A stretch of 21,379 nt of DNA from Lachnospiraceae bacterium UBA3401. Lineage in GTDB: Bacteria > Bacillota > Clostridia > Lachnospirales > Lachnospiraceae. Below are positions 6,661-14,961 of the stretch, piece after piece. The DNA lies in contig DEPD01000118.1 of the NCBI GenBank assembly GCA_002358575.1, positions 1-21,379 on the forward strand, written 5' to 3'. Below the pieces are notes generated by a model. The model saw nothing but the letters and a program-made list of their open reading frames with translations, was not told where the DNA came from and made no database searches. Numbering within the stretch: position 1 is the stretch's first letter; each line of letters starts with the position of its first letter. The translations under genes were made by a program, and so were the position numbers.

Positions 6661-7260
6661 ATGTATAAAATTATCACAATGGAACGTGAATTTGCGAGCG
6701 GTGGAAATGAGATTGGCAGACGGGTAGCAAAAAAGCTGGGAATAGAACTGTACGACAGGAATATTTTGGTGGAGGCAGCGAAACGGCTTGACATTCCACC
6801 AATCTATATTGGAGATTTGGAGGAGACAGCGCCAGGCAGCATTATTTTCAACCTTTCTAAGACAGCGATTGGCGGCAGAAAAGACAATTCTAATTTGCCA
6901 ATGTCTGAAAAACTGTTTTTGGAGGAGAAAAAGATTATTGAGGAAATTGTGGAGAAGCATGATTGTGTGATTGTTGGCAGATGTGCTTCTTTCATATTAA
7001 AAGACAGAAAAGACTGCCTGAAAGTGTTTGTGCATGCAGACAAGGATTATCGCCTTGAGCGTGCGATTCAGACGGAGAAGATTGAACCAGGGCAGGCGGA
7101 GGATTTTTTGCGGAAGTCAGATAAGAGAAGAAGCAGTTTCTACAACACCCATACAGGATGGAAATGGGGCGATCTGTCAAAGTTTGACCTGTGCTTGAAC
7201 AGCAAGAGCCTTGGCATGGATAACTGCGTGGAACTTCTTGCAGGTATGATGCAAAAGTAA
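6661..7260 (+). CDS. Cytidylate-kinase-like family protein (P-loop NMP kinase fold)
   Basis: This 199-aa protein matches the cytidylate-kinase-like family (the Cytidylate_kin2 type), common in Clostridia and distinct from the essential Cmk. The N-terminus reads ITMEREFASGGNEIGRRVAKKLG, the family's modified P-loop with G-x4-G-R/K in place of a classical GxxGxGKS. YDRNILVEAAKR follows, then a central CVIVGRCASFILKDRKDCLKVFVHAD segment (the GRCA loop and strand typical of the family). An R-x6-DKRR lid-like basic segment near residue 150 and a YNTHTGWKWGD block come next. The ATG at 6661 has AAAGGAG at 6646-6652; an upstream in-frame ATG at 6628 lies in the inverted repeat and lacks a ribosome binding site. 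The substrate is not known for this family as far as I recall; a nucleotide kinase role is plausible only. Confidence 0.85.
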   Translation: MYKIITMEREFASGGNEIGRRVAKKLGIELYDRNILVEAAKRLDIPPIYIGDLEETAPGSIIFNLSKTAIGGRKDNSNLPMSEKLFLEEKKIIEEIVEKHDCVIVGRCASFILKDRKDCLKVFVHADKDYRLERAIQTEKIEPGQAEDFLRKSDKRRSSFYNTHTGWKWGDLSKFDLCLNSKSLGMDNCVELLAGMMQK

Positions 7261-7278
7261 GGAATGGTGTTTCTAAGA

Positions 7279-7324
7279 ACGAGTATACGATATACAGAAA
7301 CAGTATGCGTATGCTCGTTTTTTT
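7279..7324 (+). terminator. Rho-independent terminator after the kinase-like gene
   Basis: ACGAGTATACG (7279-7289) pairs with CGTATGCTCGT (7308-7318) through 11 bp with one G-T pair, followed by a run of seven T (7318-7324). It closes the kinase-like transcript 18 nt after its stop codon. Confidence 0.85.
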
Positions 7325-7334
7325 GCGATTTATA

Positions 7335-7435
7335 GTTATAATTCATACCTATGCCAGTTTTTGCCAGCTTATAAGTTATTGAGGGGTGAATTATAACAGA
7401 TTTTGCACACAAAATGCTAAATGGCAAGCATTTTG
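7335..7435. repeat. Two inverted repeats in the 349-nt gene-free stretch before hrcA
   Basis: The region 7261-7609 has no credible gene. Besides the terminator, the promoter and CIRCE, it holds two inverted repeats. GTTATAATTCA (7335-7345) and TGAATTATAAC (7387-7397) are a perfect 11-bp pair with a 41-nt spacer. CAAAATGCT and AGCATTTTG (7410-7435) are a perfect 9-bp pair with an 8-nt loop. Either could be a decayed small mobile element or a binding site. I see no ribosome binding site or ORF linked to them, and only very short peptides of 7-9 codons could be read. Confidence 0.45.
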
Positions 7436-7515
7436 GCGCATGATTCCTATTAGCTTGATGTAGGTGTGAAAAGTAACGTTTTATAATTTATTAATAAATA
7501 AAATGAAAAAGATTG

Positions 7516-7549
7516 TTGACAATAAAAACCGAAAGTAGTAAGTTAATAT
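7516..7549 (+). promoter_or_regulatory. Probable sigma-A-type promoter of the hrcA operon
   Basis: A consensus -35 box TTGACA lies at 7516-7521. The -10 box is less clear. TAATAT (7544-7549) is the best hexamer but is 22 bp away, and TAAGTT (7539-7544) has the ideal 17-bp spacing but poor sequence. CIRCE begins 10-15 nt downstream, the usual arrangement in which HrcA blocks transcription initiation. Confidence 0.5.
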
Positions 7550-7558
7550 ATGTAAATA

Positions 7559-7585
7559 TTAGCACTCCATTACAATGAGTGCTAA
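7559..7585. promoter_or_regulatory. CIRCE operator (HrcA binding site)
   Basis: TTAGCACTC (7559-7567), a 9-nt spacer, and GAGTGCTAA (7577-7585) match the CIRCE consensus with no mismatch. HrcA binds this inverted repeat and represses the class I heat-shock genes; here that is its own operon, hrcA-grpE-dnaK-dnaJ, immediately downstream. Confidence 0.97.
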
Positions 7586-7630
7586 TAAAACGATAAACCG
7601 GATAGGATCATGAGAAGGGAGCGTGGCAGA

Positions 7631-8695
7631 TTGGATTTAGACGAGCGAAAGCGAAAGATTTTGCAGGCGATTATCCGCAATTATCTGGAGACAGGAGAGC
7701 CGGTAGGAAGCAGAACGATTTCCAAATATACGGACTTAAATCTAAGCTCTGCTACAATCCGAAATGAAATGTCAGATCTTGAGGAATTGGGATATATTAT
7801 ACAGCCGCATACTTCAGCGGGGCGTATTCCTTCCGATAAAGGGTATCGCTTGTATGTGGACCAGATGATGCTCGAAAAGGAAGAACAGCTCAGTCAGGCA
7901 ACACAGGAAGTACGGGAGATGCAGCGAATGGTGTTGGAGCGTGAGGACAAGATGGAGGCAGTGCTTAAGCAGATGGCAAAGATGTTGGCTGCCAATACAA
8001 ATTACGCTACAATGATCTCGGCTCCACAGGTTAGAGGAAATAAACTAAAGTTTATACAATTGTCCAGAGTTGATGCTAGACAGCTTTTGACAACGATTGT
8101 TGTGGAGGGCAATGTAATTAAAAATAGTATGATTTCTGTGGAACAGATGCTTGATGATGAAACGCTTTTAAAGTTGAATATTCTGTTGAACACGAATCTC
8201 AATGGCCTTCCAATTGAAGAGATTAATCTGGCAATGATATCAAAATTAAAGCAGCAGGCAGGAATCCATGCAGGAATTATCGCAGAAGTGATGGACGCGG
8301 TGGCGGAAGTGATCAAGGAAGGTGAGCATGTAGAAATTTATACAAGTGGTGCAAATAATATTTTCAAGTACCCAGAGCTTGCGGATAACCAGAGAGCAAG
8401 TGAGCTGATCACGACTTTTGAGGAGAAACAGTTGTTGCATGAGTTGGTACAGGACACGCTGACAGATGAGACTGGAACAGGAATACAGGTTTACATTGGC
8501 AATGAGACTCCAGTAAAAACAATGAAAGATTGCAGTGTTGTCACAGCGACTTATGAACTTGAGGAGGGCATGAAAGGAACCATTGGAATCATTGGTCCGC
8601 GACGCATGGATTATGACAAGGTGATTCGTACATTGAAGACACTAAAAAGTCAACTGGATACGATTTATAAAAAAGATGACGGGCACAGCGGGTAG
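7631..8695 (+). CDS. hrcA: Heat-inducible transcription repressor HrcA
   Basis: HrcA binds CIRCE and represses class I heat-shock genes; GroEL keeps it folded. The N-terminal winged-helix reads LDERKRKILQAIIRNYLETGEPVGSRT, then SSATIRNEMSDLEELGYI and the HTSAGRIPSDKGYRLYVD signature. The middle and C-terminal ligand-binding-like domain ends in IIGPRRMDYDKVI, the conserved HrcA ending. I favour a TTG start at 7631 (354 aa). AGAAGGGAG (7613-7621) is a good ribosome binding site for it, and the product then begins M-D-LDERK like other HrcA proteins. The in-frame ATG at 7610 has only a badly spaced TAGGA and would add seven residues. First gene of the operon; grpE follows after 32 nt. Confidence 0.95.
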   Translation: MDLDERKRKILQAIIRNYLETGEPVGSRTISKYTDLNLSSATIRNEMSDLEELGYIIQPHTSAGRIPSDKGYRLYVDQMMLEKEEQLSQATQEVREMQRMVLEREDKMEAVLKQMAKMLAANTNYATMISAPQVRGNKLKFIQLSRVDARQLLTTIVVEGNVIKNSMISVEQMLDDETLLKLNILLNTNLNGLPIEEINLAMISKLKQQAGIHAGIIAEVMDAVAEVIKEGEHVEIYTSGANNIFKYPELADNQRASELITTFEEKQLLHELVQDTLTDETGTGIQVYIGNETPVKTMKDCSVVTATYELEEGMKGTIGIIGPRRMDYDKVIRTLKTLKSQLDTIYKKDDGHSG

Positions 8696-8727
8696 GTTTA
8701 ATAGATGTATGAAAAGAAAGGAAACGA

Positions 8728-9369
8728 GTGGTAGTGGAAGAAAAGGAATTGGATGAGGAAATCAAAAAAGAGGCAGATTCAGAAGAAGTTGATTTGGAGC
8801 AGATGACTCCAGAGGAGCCAGAATTAGAAACCGCAGAACCAGAAGCGGAGAATGTGGAGGAAGATACGACTTCCGAGACTGAGGCAGCAAAAAAGAAATC
8901 CTTTTTTGGCAGAGAGAAAAAAGAGAAGACAAACAAACTTCAGGAGAAGATTGATGAGCTTGAGGACAGAGTAAAGCGCCAGATGGCAGAGTTTGAGAAT
9001 TTTAGAAAACGCTCTGAGAAAGAGAAGTCTGCAATGTTTGAGACTGGTGCAAAAAGTGTTGTGGAAAAGATTTTACCAATTGTGGACAATTTTGAACGAG
9101 GACTTGCGGGACTTTCTGAGGAAGAGCGCAAACAGCCTTTTGCAGAGGGAATGAATATGATCTACAAACAGCTTATCACAGAACTTGAAAAGTTGGAAGT
9201 AAAGCCGATAGAGGCAGTCGGATGCGAATTTAATCCAGAGCTTCACAATGCAGTGATGCAGGTGGAGAGTGAGGAGTATGAGTCAGGAATTATTGCCCAG
9301 GAACTTCAGAAGGGATACACATACCGTGATAGCGTTGTAAGACACAGCATGGTAGCAGTAGTTCAGTAA
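8728..9369 (+). CDS. grpE: Nucleotide exchange factor GrpE
   Basis: GrpE releases ADP from DnaK and acts as a thermosensor. The 213-aa protein has a long acidic, disordered N-terminus (about 1-70, with EPELETAEPEAENVEED) and a coiled-coil helix (about 70-110, LQEKIDELEDRVKRQMAEFENFRKR). The conserved C-terminal beta domain contains the GrpE signature around GCEFNPELHNAVMQVE and ends YTYRDSVVRHSMVAVV. The start is a GTG at 8728, supported by GAAAGGA a few bases upstream; no ATG in frame precedes the conserved part. The N-terminal acidic extension is longer than in E. coli but common in Clostridia. Confidence 0.96.
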   Translation: MVVEEKELDEEIKKEADSEEVDLEQMTPEEPELETAEPEAENVEEDTTSETEAAKKKSFFGREKKEKTNKLQEKIDELEDRVKRQMAEFENFRKRSEKEKSAMFETGAKSVVEKILPIVDNFERGLAGLSEEERKQPFAEGMNMIYKQLITELEKLEVKPIEAVGCEFNPELHNAVMQVESEEYESGIIAQELQKGYTYRDSVVRHSMVAVVQ

Positions 9370-9429
9370 AAAATGTATTTTGATTAGACAGTAAAAAATG
9401 ATTTTATATTTTATTAGGAGGAAAAAATC

Positions 9430-11304
9430 ATGGCAAAGATTATTGGTATTGACTTAGGTACAACAAACAGTTGTGTAGCAGTTATGGAAGGTGGAAAACC
9501 GACCGTTATCGCAAATACAGAAGGAGCAAGAACAACACCTTCCGTTGTGGCATTTACAAAGACAGGTGAACGTCTTGTCGGTGAGCCGGCAAAGCGTCAG
9601 GCAGTGACAAACGCAGAGAAGACTATCGCGTCTATCAAGAGAGATATGGGTACAGACAATGGCAGAACAATTGATGACAAGCGATATTCTCCACAGCAGA
9701 TTTCTGCAATGATTCTTCAAAAGTTGAAGGCGGATGCAGAGAGTTATTTGGGTGAGAAAGTTTCAGAGGCAGTTATCACAGTTCCCGCTTATTTCAATGA
9801 TGCGCAGAGACAGGCGACAAAGGATGCAGGCAAGATTGCAGGTCTTGATGTAAAGCGTATTATTAATGAGCCAACTGCCGCGGCGTTGGCGTATGGTCTT
9901 GACAATGAGAAAGAACAGAAGATTTTAGTGTATGACCTTGGCGGCGGTACATTTGATGTTTCCATTATTGAGATTGGTGATGGTGTTATCGAGGTGCTTG
10001 CAACAAACGGTGATACACACCTTGGCGGCGATGACTTTGACAACAAACTGATTCAGTGGATGATTGATGAGTTTAGAAAGCAGGAAGGCATTGATCTTTC
10101 TGGAGATAAGATGGCAATGCAGAGATTAAAGGAAGCAGCAGAGAAGGCAAAGAAGGAACTTTCCTCTGCAACAACGACAAACATTAACCTTCCTTTCATC
10201 ACAGCGACAGCAGAAGGTCCAAAGCACTTTGATATGGACTTAACAAGAGCAAAATTTGATGAGTTGACAAATGATTTGGTGGAAAGAACAGCAGTTCCTG
10301 TTCAGAATGCGTTGAAGGATGCAGGTCTCACTGCATCTGAAATTGGTCAGGTGTTGCTTGTAGGTGGTTCTACACGTATTCCGGCAGTACAGGAAAAAGT
10401 AAAACAGTTGACAGGCAAAGAGCCGAGCAAGTCTCTCAACCCAGATGAGTGCGTGGCAATTGGTGCTTCTATCCAGGGCGGTAAGCTTGCGGGCGACGCA
10501 GGTGCAGGTGAAATCCTTTTGCTTGATGTCACACCACTTTCCCTTTCTATCGAGACAATGGGCGGCGTTGCTACGAAGTTAATTGAGAGAAATACAACAA
10601 TTCCTACCAAGAAGAGCCAAATTTTCTCAACAGCGGCAGATAATCAGACTGCAGTGGATATCAATGTTGTACAAGGTGAGAGACAGTTTGCTAGAGACAA
10701 CAAGTCACTAGGACAGTTTAGACTGGATGGTATTCCGCCAGCAAGACGCGGTGTTCCTCAGATTGAAGTTACTTTTGACATTGATGCAAACGGTATCGTA
10801 AATGTGTCTGCGAAGGATTTGGGAACAGGAAAAGAGCAGCACATTACAATTACAGCAGGTTCCAATATGTCTGACGAGGATATTGAGAAGGCAGTGAAGG
10901 AAGCGGCTGAGTATGAGGCACAGGATAGAAAGCGCAAGGAAGCAATCGATGCGAGAAATGATGCAGATTCCTTTGTATTCCAGACAGAGAAGGCACTGAA
11001 TGAGGTTGGTGACAAGATTGATGCGTCAGAGAAGTCTTCTTTGGAGGCAGATTTGAATGATTTGAAGGCATTTTTGGAGAGTACAAAAGATACCGAAATG
11101 ACAGAGTCTCAAGTAGCAGAATTGAAGGCTAAGCAGGAAGCATTGATGTCCAAAGCACAGAACTTGTTCACAAAGATGTATGAGAATATGCAAGGCGGTG
11201 CAGGCGCAGCAGGACCAGATATGAGCAATATGAACGGTGCAGAGCAGCCGCAAGATGCAGGTGCAGCGGATGATGTTGTTGATGGGGACTACAGAGAAGT
11301 TTAA
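9430..11304 (+). CDS. dnaK: Chaperone protein DnaK (Hsp70)
   Basis: This is a 624-aa Hsp70. The ATPase domain opens with IGIDLGTTNSCVAVMEGG and carries VPAYFNDAQRQATKDAG, RIINEPTAAALAYGL, VYDLGGGTFDVSI and LVGGSTRIPAVQ, followed by the interdomain linker region LLLDVTPLSLSIET. The substrate-binding domain contains TTIPTKKSQIFSTA and GERQFARDNKSLGQF. The C-terminal lid ends in a G/A-rich tail and VVDGDYREV. The length and spacing are those of Gram-positive DnaK, which lacks a short N-terminal segment found in proteobacteria. TAGGAGG precedes the ATG. It sits between grpE and dnaJ and is under CIRCE control from upstream. Confidence 0.99.
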   Translation: MAKIIGIDLGTTNSCVAVMEGGKPTVIANTEGARTTPSVVAFTKTGERLVGEPAKRQAVTNAEKTIASIKRDMGTDNGRTIDDKRYSPQQISAMILQKLKADAESYLGEKVSEAVITVPAYFNDAQRQATKDAGKIAGLDVKRIINEPTAAALAYGLDNEKEQKILVYDLGGGTFDVSIIEIGDGVIEVLATNGDTHLGGDDFDNKLIQWMIDEFRKQEGIDLSGDKMAMQRLKEAAEKAKKELSSATTTNINLPFITATAEGPKHFDMDLTRAKFDELTNDLVERTAVPVQNALKDAGLTASEIGQVLLVGGSTRIPAVQEKVKQLTGKEPSKSLNPDECVAIGASIQGGKLAGDAGAGEILLLDVTPLSLSIETMGGVATKLIERNTTIPTKKSQIFSTAADNQTAVDINVVQGERQFARDNKSLGQFRLDGIPPARRGVPQIEVTFDIDANGIVNVSAKDLGTGKEQHITITAGSNMSDEDIEKAVKEAAEYEAQDRKRKEAIDARNDADSFVFQTEKALNEVGDKIDASEKSSLEADLNDLKAFLESTKDTEMTESQVAELKAKQEALMSKAQNLFTKMYENMQGGAGAAGPDMSNMNGAEQPQDAGAADDVVDGDYREV

Positions 11305-11330
11305 TTCTGTATATATAAAGAAAGGCATGG

Positions 11331-12509
11331 ATGAACATGGCAGAGCAGAAGAGAGATTATTATGAGGTGTTAGGCGTTGAGCGGGGCGCAGACGATGCCA
11401 GTATTAAAAAAGCATACAGACAGCTTGCCAAGAAATATCACCCGGATATGAATCCGGGTGACGCTGAGGCTGAGAAGAAATTCAAGGAAGCATCAGAGGC
11501 CTATGCCGTATTAAGTGATCCTGACAAGAGACGCCAATATGATCAGTTTGGGCACGCTGCATTCGAGGGTGGCGCAGGCGGATTTGGCGGTTTTGACTTC
11601 GGCGGGGCTGATTTCTCTGATATCTTTGGCGATATTTTTGGTGATTTCTTTGGCGGCGGCAGGAGCAGTTCTAGGAATAATGGACCGATGAAAGGTGCTA
11701 ATATTCGTACCAGTGTTCGGGTTACGTTTGAAGAGGCAGTTTTTGGTATAGAGAAGGAATTAGAACTTAATCTAAAAGATACCTGTAAGACTTGCAACGG
11801 CAGTGGCGCAAAGCCTGGTACATCACCGGAAACTTGTCATCGCTGTGGCGGGCGCGGTCAGGTGGTGACGCAGAGTAAGACACCATTTGGCATTATTAGA
11901 AATGCGTCGGTTTGTCCTGATTGTGGTGGTTCTGGCAAGACGATTAAGGAGAAATGTCCAGACTGCCATGGAAGTGGCTATATTGCAGGCAGAAAGAAAA
12001 TACAAGTGTCCATTCCGGCAGGTATTGATAATGGGCAGAGTGTGCGAATCCGTGATAAAGGGGAACCAGGTGTAAATGGCGGGCCAAGAGGTGACTTGCT
12101 GGTGGAGGTTGTTGTTGATAGACACCCAATTTTCCAGCGGCAGGATATGAATATATTCTCCACAGTTCCAGTGTCCTTTGCGGTGGCAGCACTTGGCGGT
12201 GAAGTTTTGATTGACACGGTGGATGGTAGAGTTGTCTATGATGTGAAGGCAGGCACACAGACAGATACGCGTGTAAGACTGCGTGGAAAGGGAGTTCCTT
12301 CACTCAGAAATAAAGATATCCGTGGAGATCATTATGTGACTCTGGTCGTGCAAGTGCCAGAGCGACTTTCGAGCGAGGCAAAAGAGCTTTTGCGCCAGTT
12401 TGATGCGGAGACTGGAAACAGCCTGGAAGCAGTCAAGAACATGGAGAAAAGCGATTCAAGCGACGAGAGGGACAAAAAAGAAAAGAAACGCGGATTTTTC
12501 AAAAAATAA
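11331..12509 (+). CDS. dnaJ: Chaperone protein DnaJ (Hsp40)
   Basis: This 392-aa type I J-protein stimulates DnaK ATPase and delivers substrates. The J domain spans about 9-72 with H37-P38-D39. A G/F-rich linker (GGAGGFGGFDFGG and FGDIFGDFFGGG) follows. Four zinc-binding CxxCxGxG repeats begin at C152 (CKTCNGSG), then CHRCGGRG, CPDCGGSG and CPDCHGSG. The C-terminal substrate domain contains DLLVEVVVDRHPIFQRQ. The end is lysine- and aspartate-rich (KKEKKRGFFKK), a common clostridial feature. AAAGAAAGG (11317-11325) supports the ATG at 11331; a second ATG at 11337 is too far from it. Last gene of the heat-shock operon, followed by a terminator. Confidence 0.98.
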   Translation: MNMAEQKRDYYEVLGVERGADDASIKKAYRQLAKKYHPDMNPGDAEAEKKFKEASEAYAVLSDPDKRRQYDQFGHAAFEGGAGGFGGFDFGGADFSDIFGDIFGDFFGGGRSSSRNNGPMKGANIRTSVRVTFEEAVFGIEKELELNLKDTCKTCNGSGAKPGTSPETCHRCGGRGQVVTQSKTPFGIIRNASVCPDCGGSGKTIKEKCPDCHGSGYIAGRKKIQVSIPAGIDNGQSVRIRDKGEPGVNGGPRGDLLVEVVVDRHPIFQRQDMNIFSTVPVSFAVAALGGEVLIDTVDGRVVYDVKAGTQTDTRVRLRGKGVPSLRNKDIRGDHYVTLVVQVPERLSSEAKELLRQFDAETGNSLEAVKNMEKSDSSDERDKKEKKRGFFKK

Positions 12510-12522
12510 AAAAGTATAATTC

Positions 12523-12575
12523 AAAACTTCTGTGCAATAGAGTAATTCAATGCTCTGTTATGCAGAAGTTTTTTT
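12523..12575 (+). terminator. Terminator of the heat-shock operon
   Basis: AAAACTTCTG on the left pairs with CAGAAGTTTT on the right, with an inner AGAG/CTCT pair and mismatches between, ending in a run of seven T. It lies 14 nt after dnaJ. It is strikingly similar to the terminator at 15864-15912. Confidence 0.8.
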
Positions 12576-12607
12576 GTGCAGATTTATAATGCAGCCAAAC
12601 CTCCTAT

Positions 12608-12673
12608 GATACAACTTTGATGCAAAAAATATGCTTATTTGATGCAAGAACGATACAACTTTGATGATTTCAG
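12608..12673 (+). promoter_or_regulatory. Three direct repeats with exact 22-bp period, probable activator binding array
   Basis: The core TTTGATG occurs at 12616-12622, 12638-12644 and 12660-12666, exactly 22 bp apart. Units 1 and 3 share the longer GATACAACTTTGATG (12608-12622 and 12652-12666); units 1 and 2 share TTTGATGCAA. Two-turn phasing places all copies on one face of the helix. The third copy overlaps a possible -35 (TTGATG, 12661-12666), with AACAAT at 17 bp as -10 (12684-12689). It lies 100-150 nt upstream of the VIT-VWA gene, which it presumably controls. Nine-base repeats with 12-13 bp gaps are typical of LytTR-type regulators, though the sequence is not their consensus. Confidence 0.6.
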
Positions 12674-12707
12674 GTTGTATGATAACAATAACAAAGGAAC
12701 TGGAAAA

Positions 12708-12746
12708 ATGAGAAATTTTACAGTTCTTGACAATAGAAGATTTTGA
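12708..12746 (+). CDS. Possible 12-codon leader peptide before the VIT-VWA gene
   Basis: An ATG at 12708 opens a 12-codon frame (MRNFTVLDNRRF) ending in TGA at 12744-12746. AAAGGAAC lies 8 nt upstream of it. The stop is immediately before the AAAGGTGG ribosome binding site of the VIT-VWA gene. Translation could therefore influence the downstream start. A frame this short can arise by chance. Confidence 0.22.
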   Translation: MRNFTVLDNRRF

Positions 12747-12765
12747 GAAAGGTGGGTTTAGGAAT

Positions 12766-14961
12766 ATGAAAAAATACAAAAGACTGTTATGTTTTTTGAG
12801 TGCATTGTTACTTTTATTTATGGTTCCGGCGTATCCAGTACATGCGGAGGAAGAGGAGGCTGTGCAAGAGGATAAAACGGGGGCACCATTTTTTTATGTG
12901 GAGACAGATGATGTCTCTGTGGACAGCTTTCCGCTCAAAAAGACCAGCGTGGTAGCGGACATTAATGGTATGATTGCTGATATCCATGTGCGGCAGTCCT
13001 ATGCAAATGAGGGGAAAACCCCAATTAATGCCTGTTATGTGTTTCCGGCTTCCACTCGGGTGACTGTTCACGGTATGCAAATGCAGATTGGAGATCAGTT
13101 AGTCACTGCAAAGATTAAGGAAAAGGAAGAAGCCAAACAGGAGTTTGAGGAAGCAAAAGAGGAGGGAAAAAGCGCCTCTTTGTTATCGGAGGAACGCCCG
13201 AATGTATTTACAATGAATATTGCAAATATTATGCCCGGCGATCAGGTTTCCATTGATTTGCACTATACGGAGTTAATAACACCCACCGATGGAATATACC
13301 AGTTTGTTTATCCTACAGTTGTGGGACCGCGCTATGTAGGACCTGTCATTGATGACTGCGGAACGCGTGAGGAATGGACGGCGACGCCGTATCTGCCAGA
13401 GGGAACAAAATCGAAAGACGTTTACGATATTTGTGTCAATCTGTCCGCTGCTGTTCCAATCACAGATCTTGCAAGCCGTTCTCATGAAATTGTGGTTCAG
13501 TGGGAGGAAAATACAAAGGCGACAGTGTCACTTGCCGACGCATCTGATTATGCGGGCAATCGTGATTTTATATTGGATTATAAAATGACAGGGCAGGACA
13601 TTACAACGGGATTGATGCTTAATACTGGAGAAAATGAGAATTTCTTTATGTTGATGGTACAGCCGCCAGAGCGTTGCAATATAGAGGATATTCCGCCGCG
13701 AGAGTATATTTTTGTGCTGGATGTTTCTGGTTCAATGTCGGGCTATCCTTTGGAGACAGCAAAAGAATTGATAAGGAATTTGGTGTCAGATCTTCGAGAG
13801 ACAGATACTTTTAATTTAGTTCTGTTTTCAAGTGGAACAATGCAGATGGCCGATAAGTCTGTGGCGGCAAATGCGGAAAATGTTCAGAGAGCAATCAAGA
13901 TGATAGATGAGCAGGAAGGCGGCGGTGGCACTGAGCTTGCCCCTGCGTTAAAGGATGCGCTTGCTATCCCAAGCGATAAGAATGTATCACGGAGTATTGT
14001 TGTTATTACAGATGGGTATATTTACGGTGAGAAGGAAATCTTTGAGATTATTCATAAGCATATAGGCGATACAGATTTCTTCCCGTTTGGCATTGGCAGG
14101 GGAGTGAACCGCTATTTAATCGAAGGAATCGCTAAGACTGGGCAGGGAGAGTCCTTTGTGGTCACAGAGAAGGAAGAAGCATCAGATACTGCTGAACGCT
14201 TTAAAACCTATATTCAGTCACCCGTGATGACAGATATTAAGGTGAAATTTGACGGATTTAATGTGTATGATGTAGAGCCCGTTGCTTTGCCGACATTGTT
14301 TGCGCAGAAACCGATAGTTCTTTTGGGAAAATGGCGTGGAGAACCATCAGGTACTGTTCGGATTACAGGGAAGACGGGAAGTAGTGACTATGAACAGACA
14401 ATCTCAATTGCGGAACTGCTTGTGGATGAAACTGCTGTGGAGACAAAAGTGGTGAATGCAAATACAACAGACACAAAAACTGCTCATGTAAATAGCGCGG
14501 ATATGAAAGTTGCCGCAAATGCGTCAAATATAGCGACTGCAACGCTTTCAGGGGCAAAGACTGACAATCAGCTTGTCTCAGCGGTTTCTCTTGAAGGGAA
14601 TGTCTTAAGCTATCTGTGGGCGCAGAAGAGAATGGAGCGACTGACAGATTATGGGCTCAATGACAACAATCCAGATATAAAAGAAGAAGTGACACAGCTT
14701 GGGCTGACATACAGTATGCTCACCCCATACACGTCATTTATCGCTGTGACAGAGACAGTGCGCAATCCAGACCAAAATAGTAAGGACGTGAAACAGCCGC
14801 TTTCACTGCCATTGGAAGTTTCAAACTTTGCAGTAGGTGGTTATCTGTTTGGCTCGGAACCTTCAGAAATCCTTTTGATTGCTGGATTTGTACTGATTAT
14901 GCTGTTACAACTGCCTTGCATTAGAAAAAAACTGCGCTTGTGGCAAGGAGGTTTGTCGTGA
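12766..14961 (+). CDS. Secreted VIT-VWA protein with PEP-CTERM-like C-terminal sorting tail
   Basis: This 731-aa preprotein starts with a classic signal peptide (MKKYKRLLCFLSALLLLF, probable cut after PVHA near residue 27). Residues about 40-175 form a VIT (vault/inter-alpha-trypsin) domain. A VWA domain follows at about 312-490 with an intact MIDAS, D319-V-S321-G-S323, plus GGGGTELAPAL and VVITDGY. An A/T/K/N-rich linker (about 560-600) precedes a conserved LWAQKRMERL and LGLTYSMLTPYTSFIAV block typical of VIT-VWA proteins. The tail has SEPSE, then a hydrophobic span (about 700-719), then RKKLR: motif, membrane span, basic end, as in PEP-CTERM proteins. The ATG at 12766 is chosen for AAAGGTGG and the signal peptide; a TTG at 12727 has neither. 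It overlaps the exosortase gene by GTGA, so it is very probably that enzyme's substrate. Role: surface adhesion or metal-dependent binding, inferred. Confidence 0.88.
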   Translation: MKKYKRLLCFLSALLLLFMVPAYPVHAEEEEAVQEDKTGAPFFYVETDDVSVDSFPLKKTSVVADINGMIADIHVRQSYANEGKTPINACYVFPASTRVTVHGMQMQIGDQLVTAKIKEKEEAKQEFEEAKEEGKSASLLSEERPNVFTMNIANIMPGDQVSIDLHYTELITPTDGIYQFVYPTVVGPRYVGPVIDDCGTREEWTATPYLPEGTKSKDVYDICVNLSAAVPITDLASRSHEIVVQWEENTKATVSLADASDYAGNRDFILDYKMTGQDITTGLMLNTGENENFFMLMVQPPERCNIEDIPPREYIFVLDVSGSMSGYPLETAKELIRNLVSDLRETDTFNLVLFSSGTMQMADKSVAANAENVQRAIKMIDEQEGGGGTELAPALKDALAIPSDKNVSRSIVVITDGYIYGEKEIFEIIHKHIGDTDFFPFGIGRGVNRYLIEGIAKTGQGESFVVTEKEEASDTAERFKTYIQSPVMTDIKVKFDGFNVYDVEPVALPTLFAQKPIVLLGKWRGEPSGTVRITGKTGSSDYEQTISIAELLVDETAVETKVVNANTTDTKTAHVNSADMKVAANASNIATATLSGAKTDNQLVSAVSLEGNVLSYLWAQKRMERLTDYGLNDNNPDIKEEVTQLGLTYSMLTPYTSFIAVTETVRNPDQNSKDVKQPLSLPLEVSNFAVGGYLFGSEPSEILLIAGFVLIMLLQLPCIRKKLRLWQGGLS

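Noticed and set aside
12727..12765. TTG start adding 13 residues to the VIT-VWA protein; also TTGACA at 12727 as a -35 box
   Set aside because: The extension would spoil the signal peptide and lacks a ribosome binding site; no -10 lies at the right distance from the TTGACA.
14940..14957. Upstream GTG start for the exosortase
   Set aside because: It precedes the perfect AAGGAGG, which instead serves the GTG at 14958.
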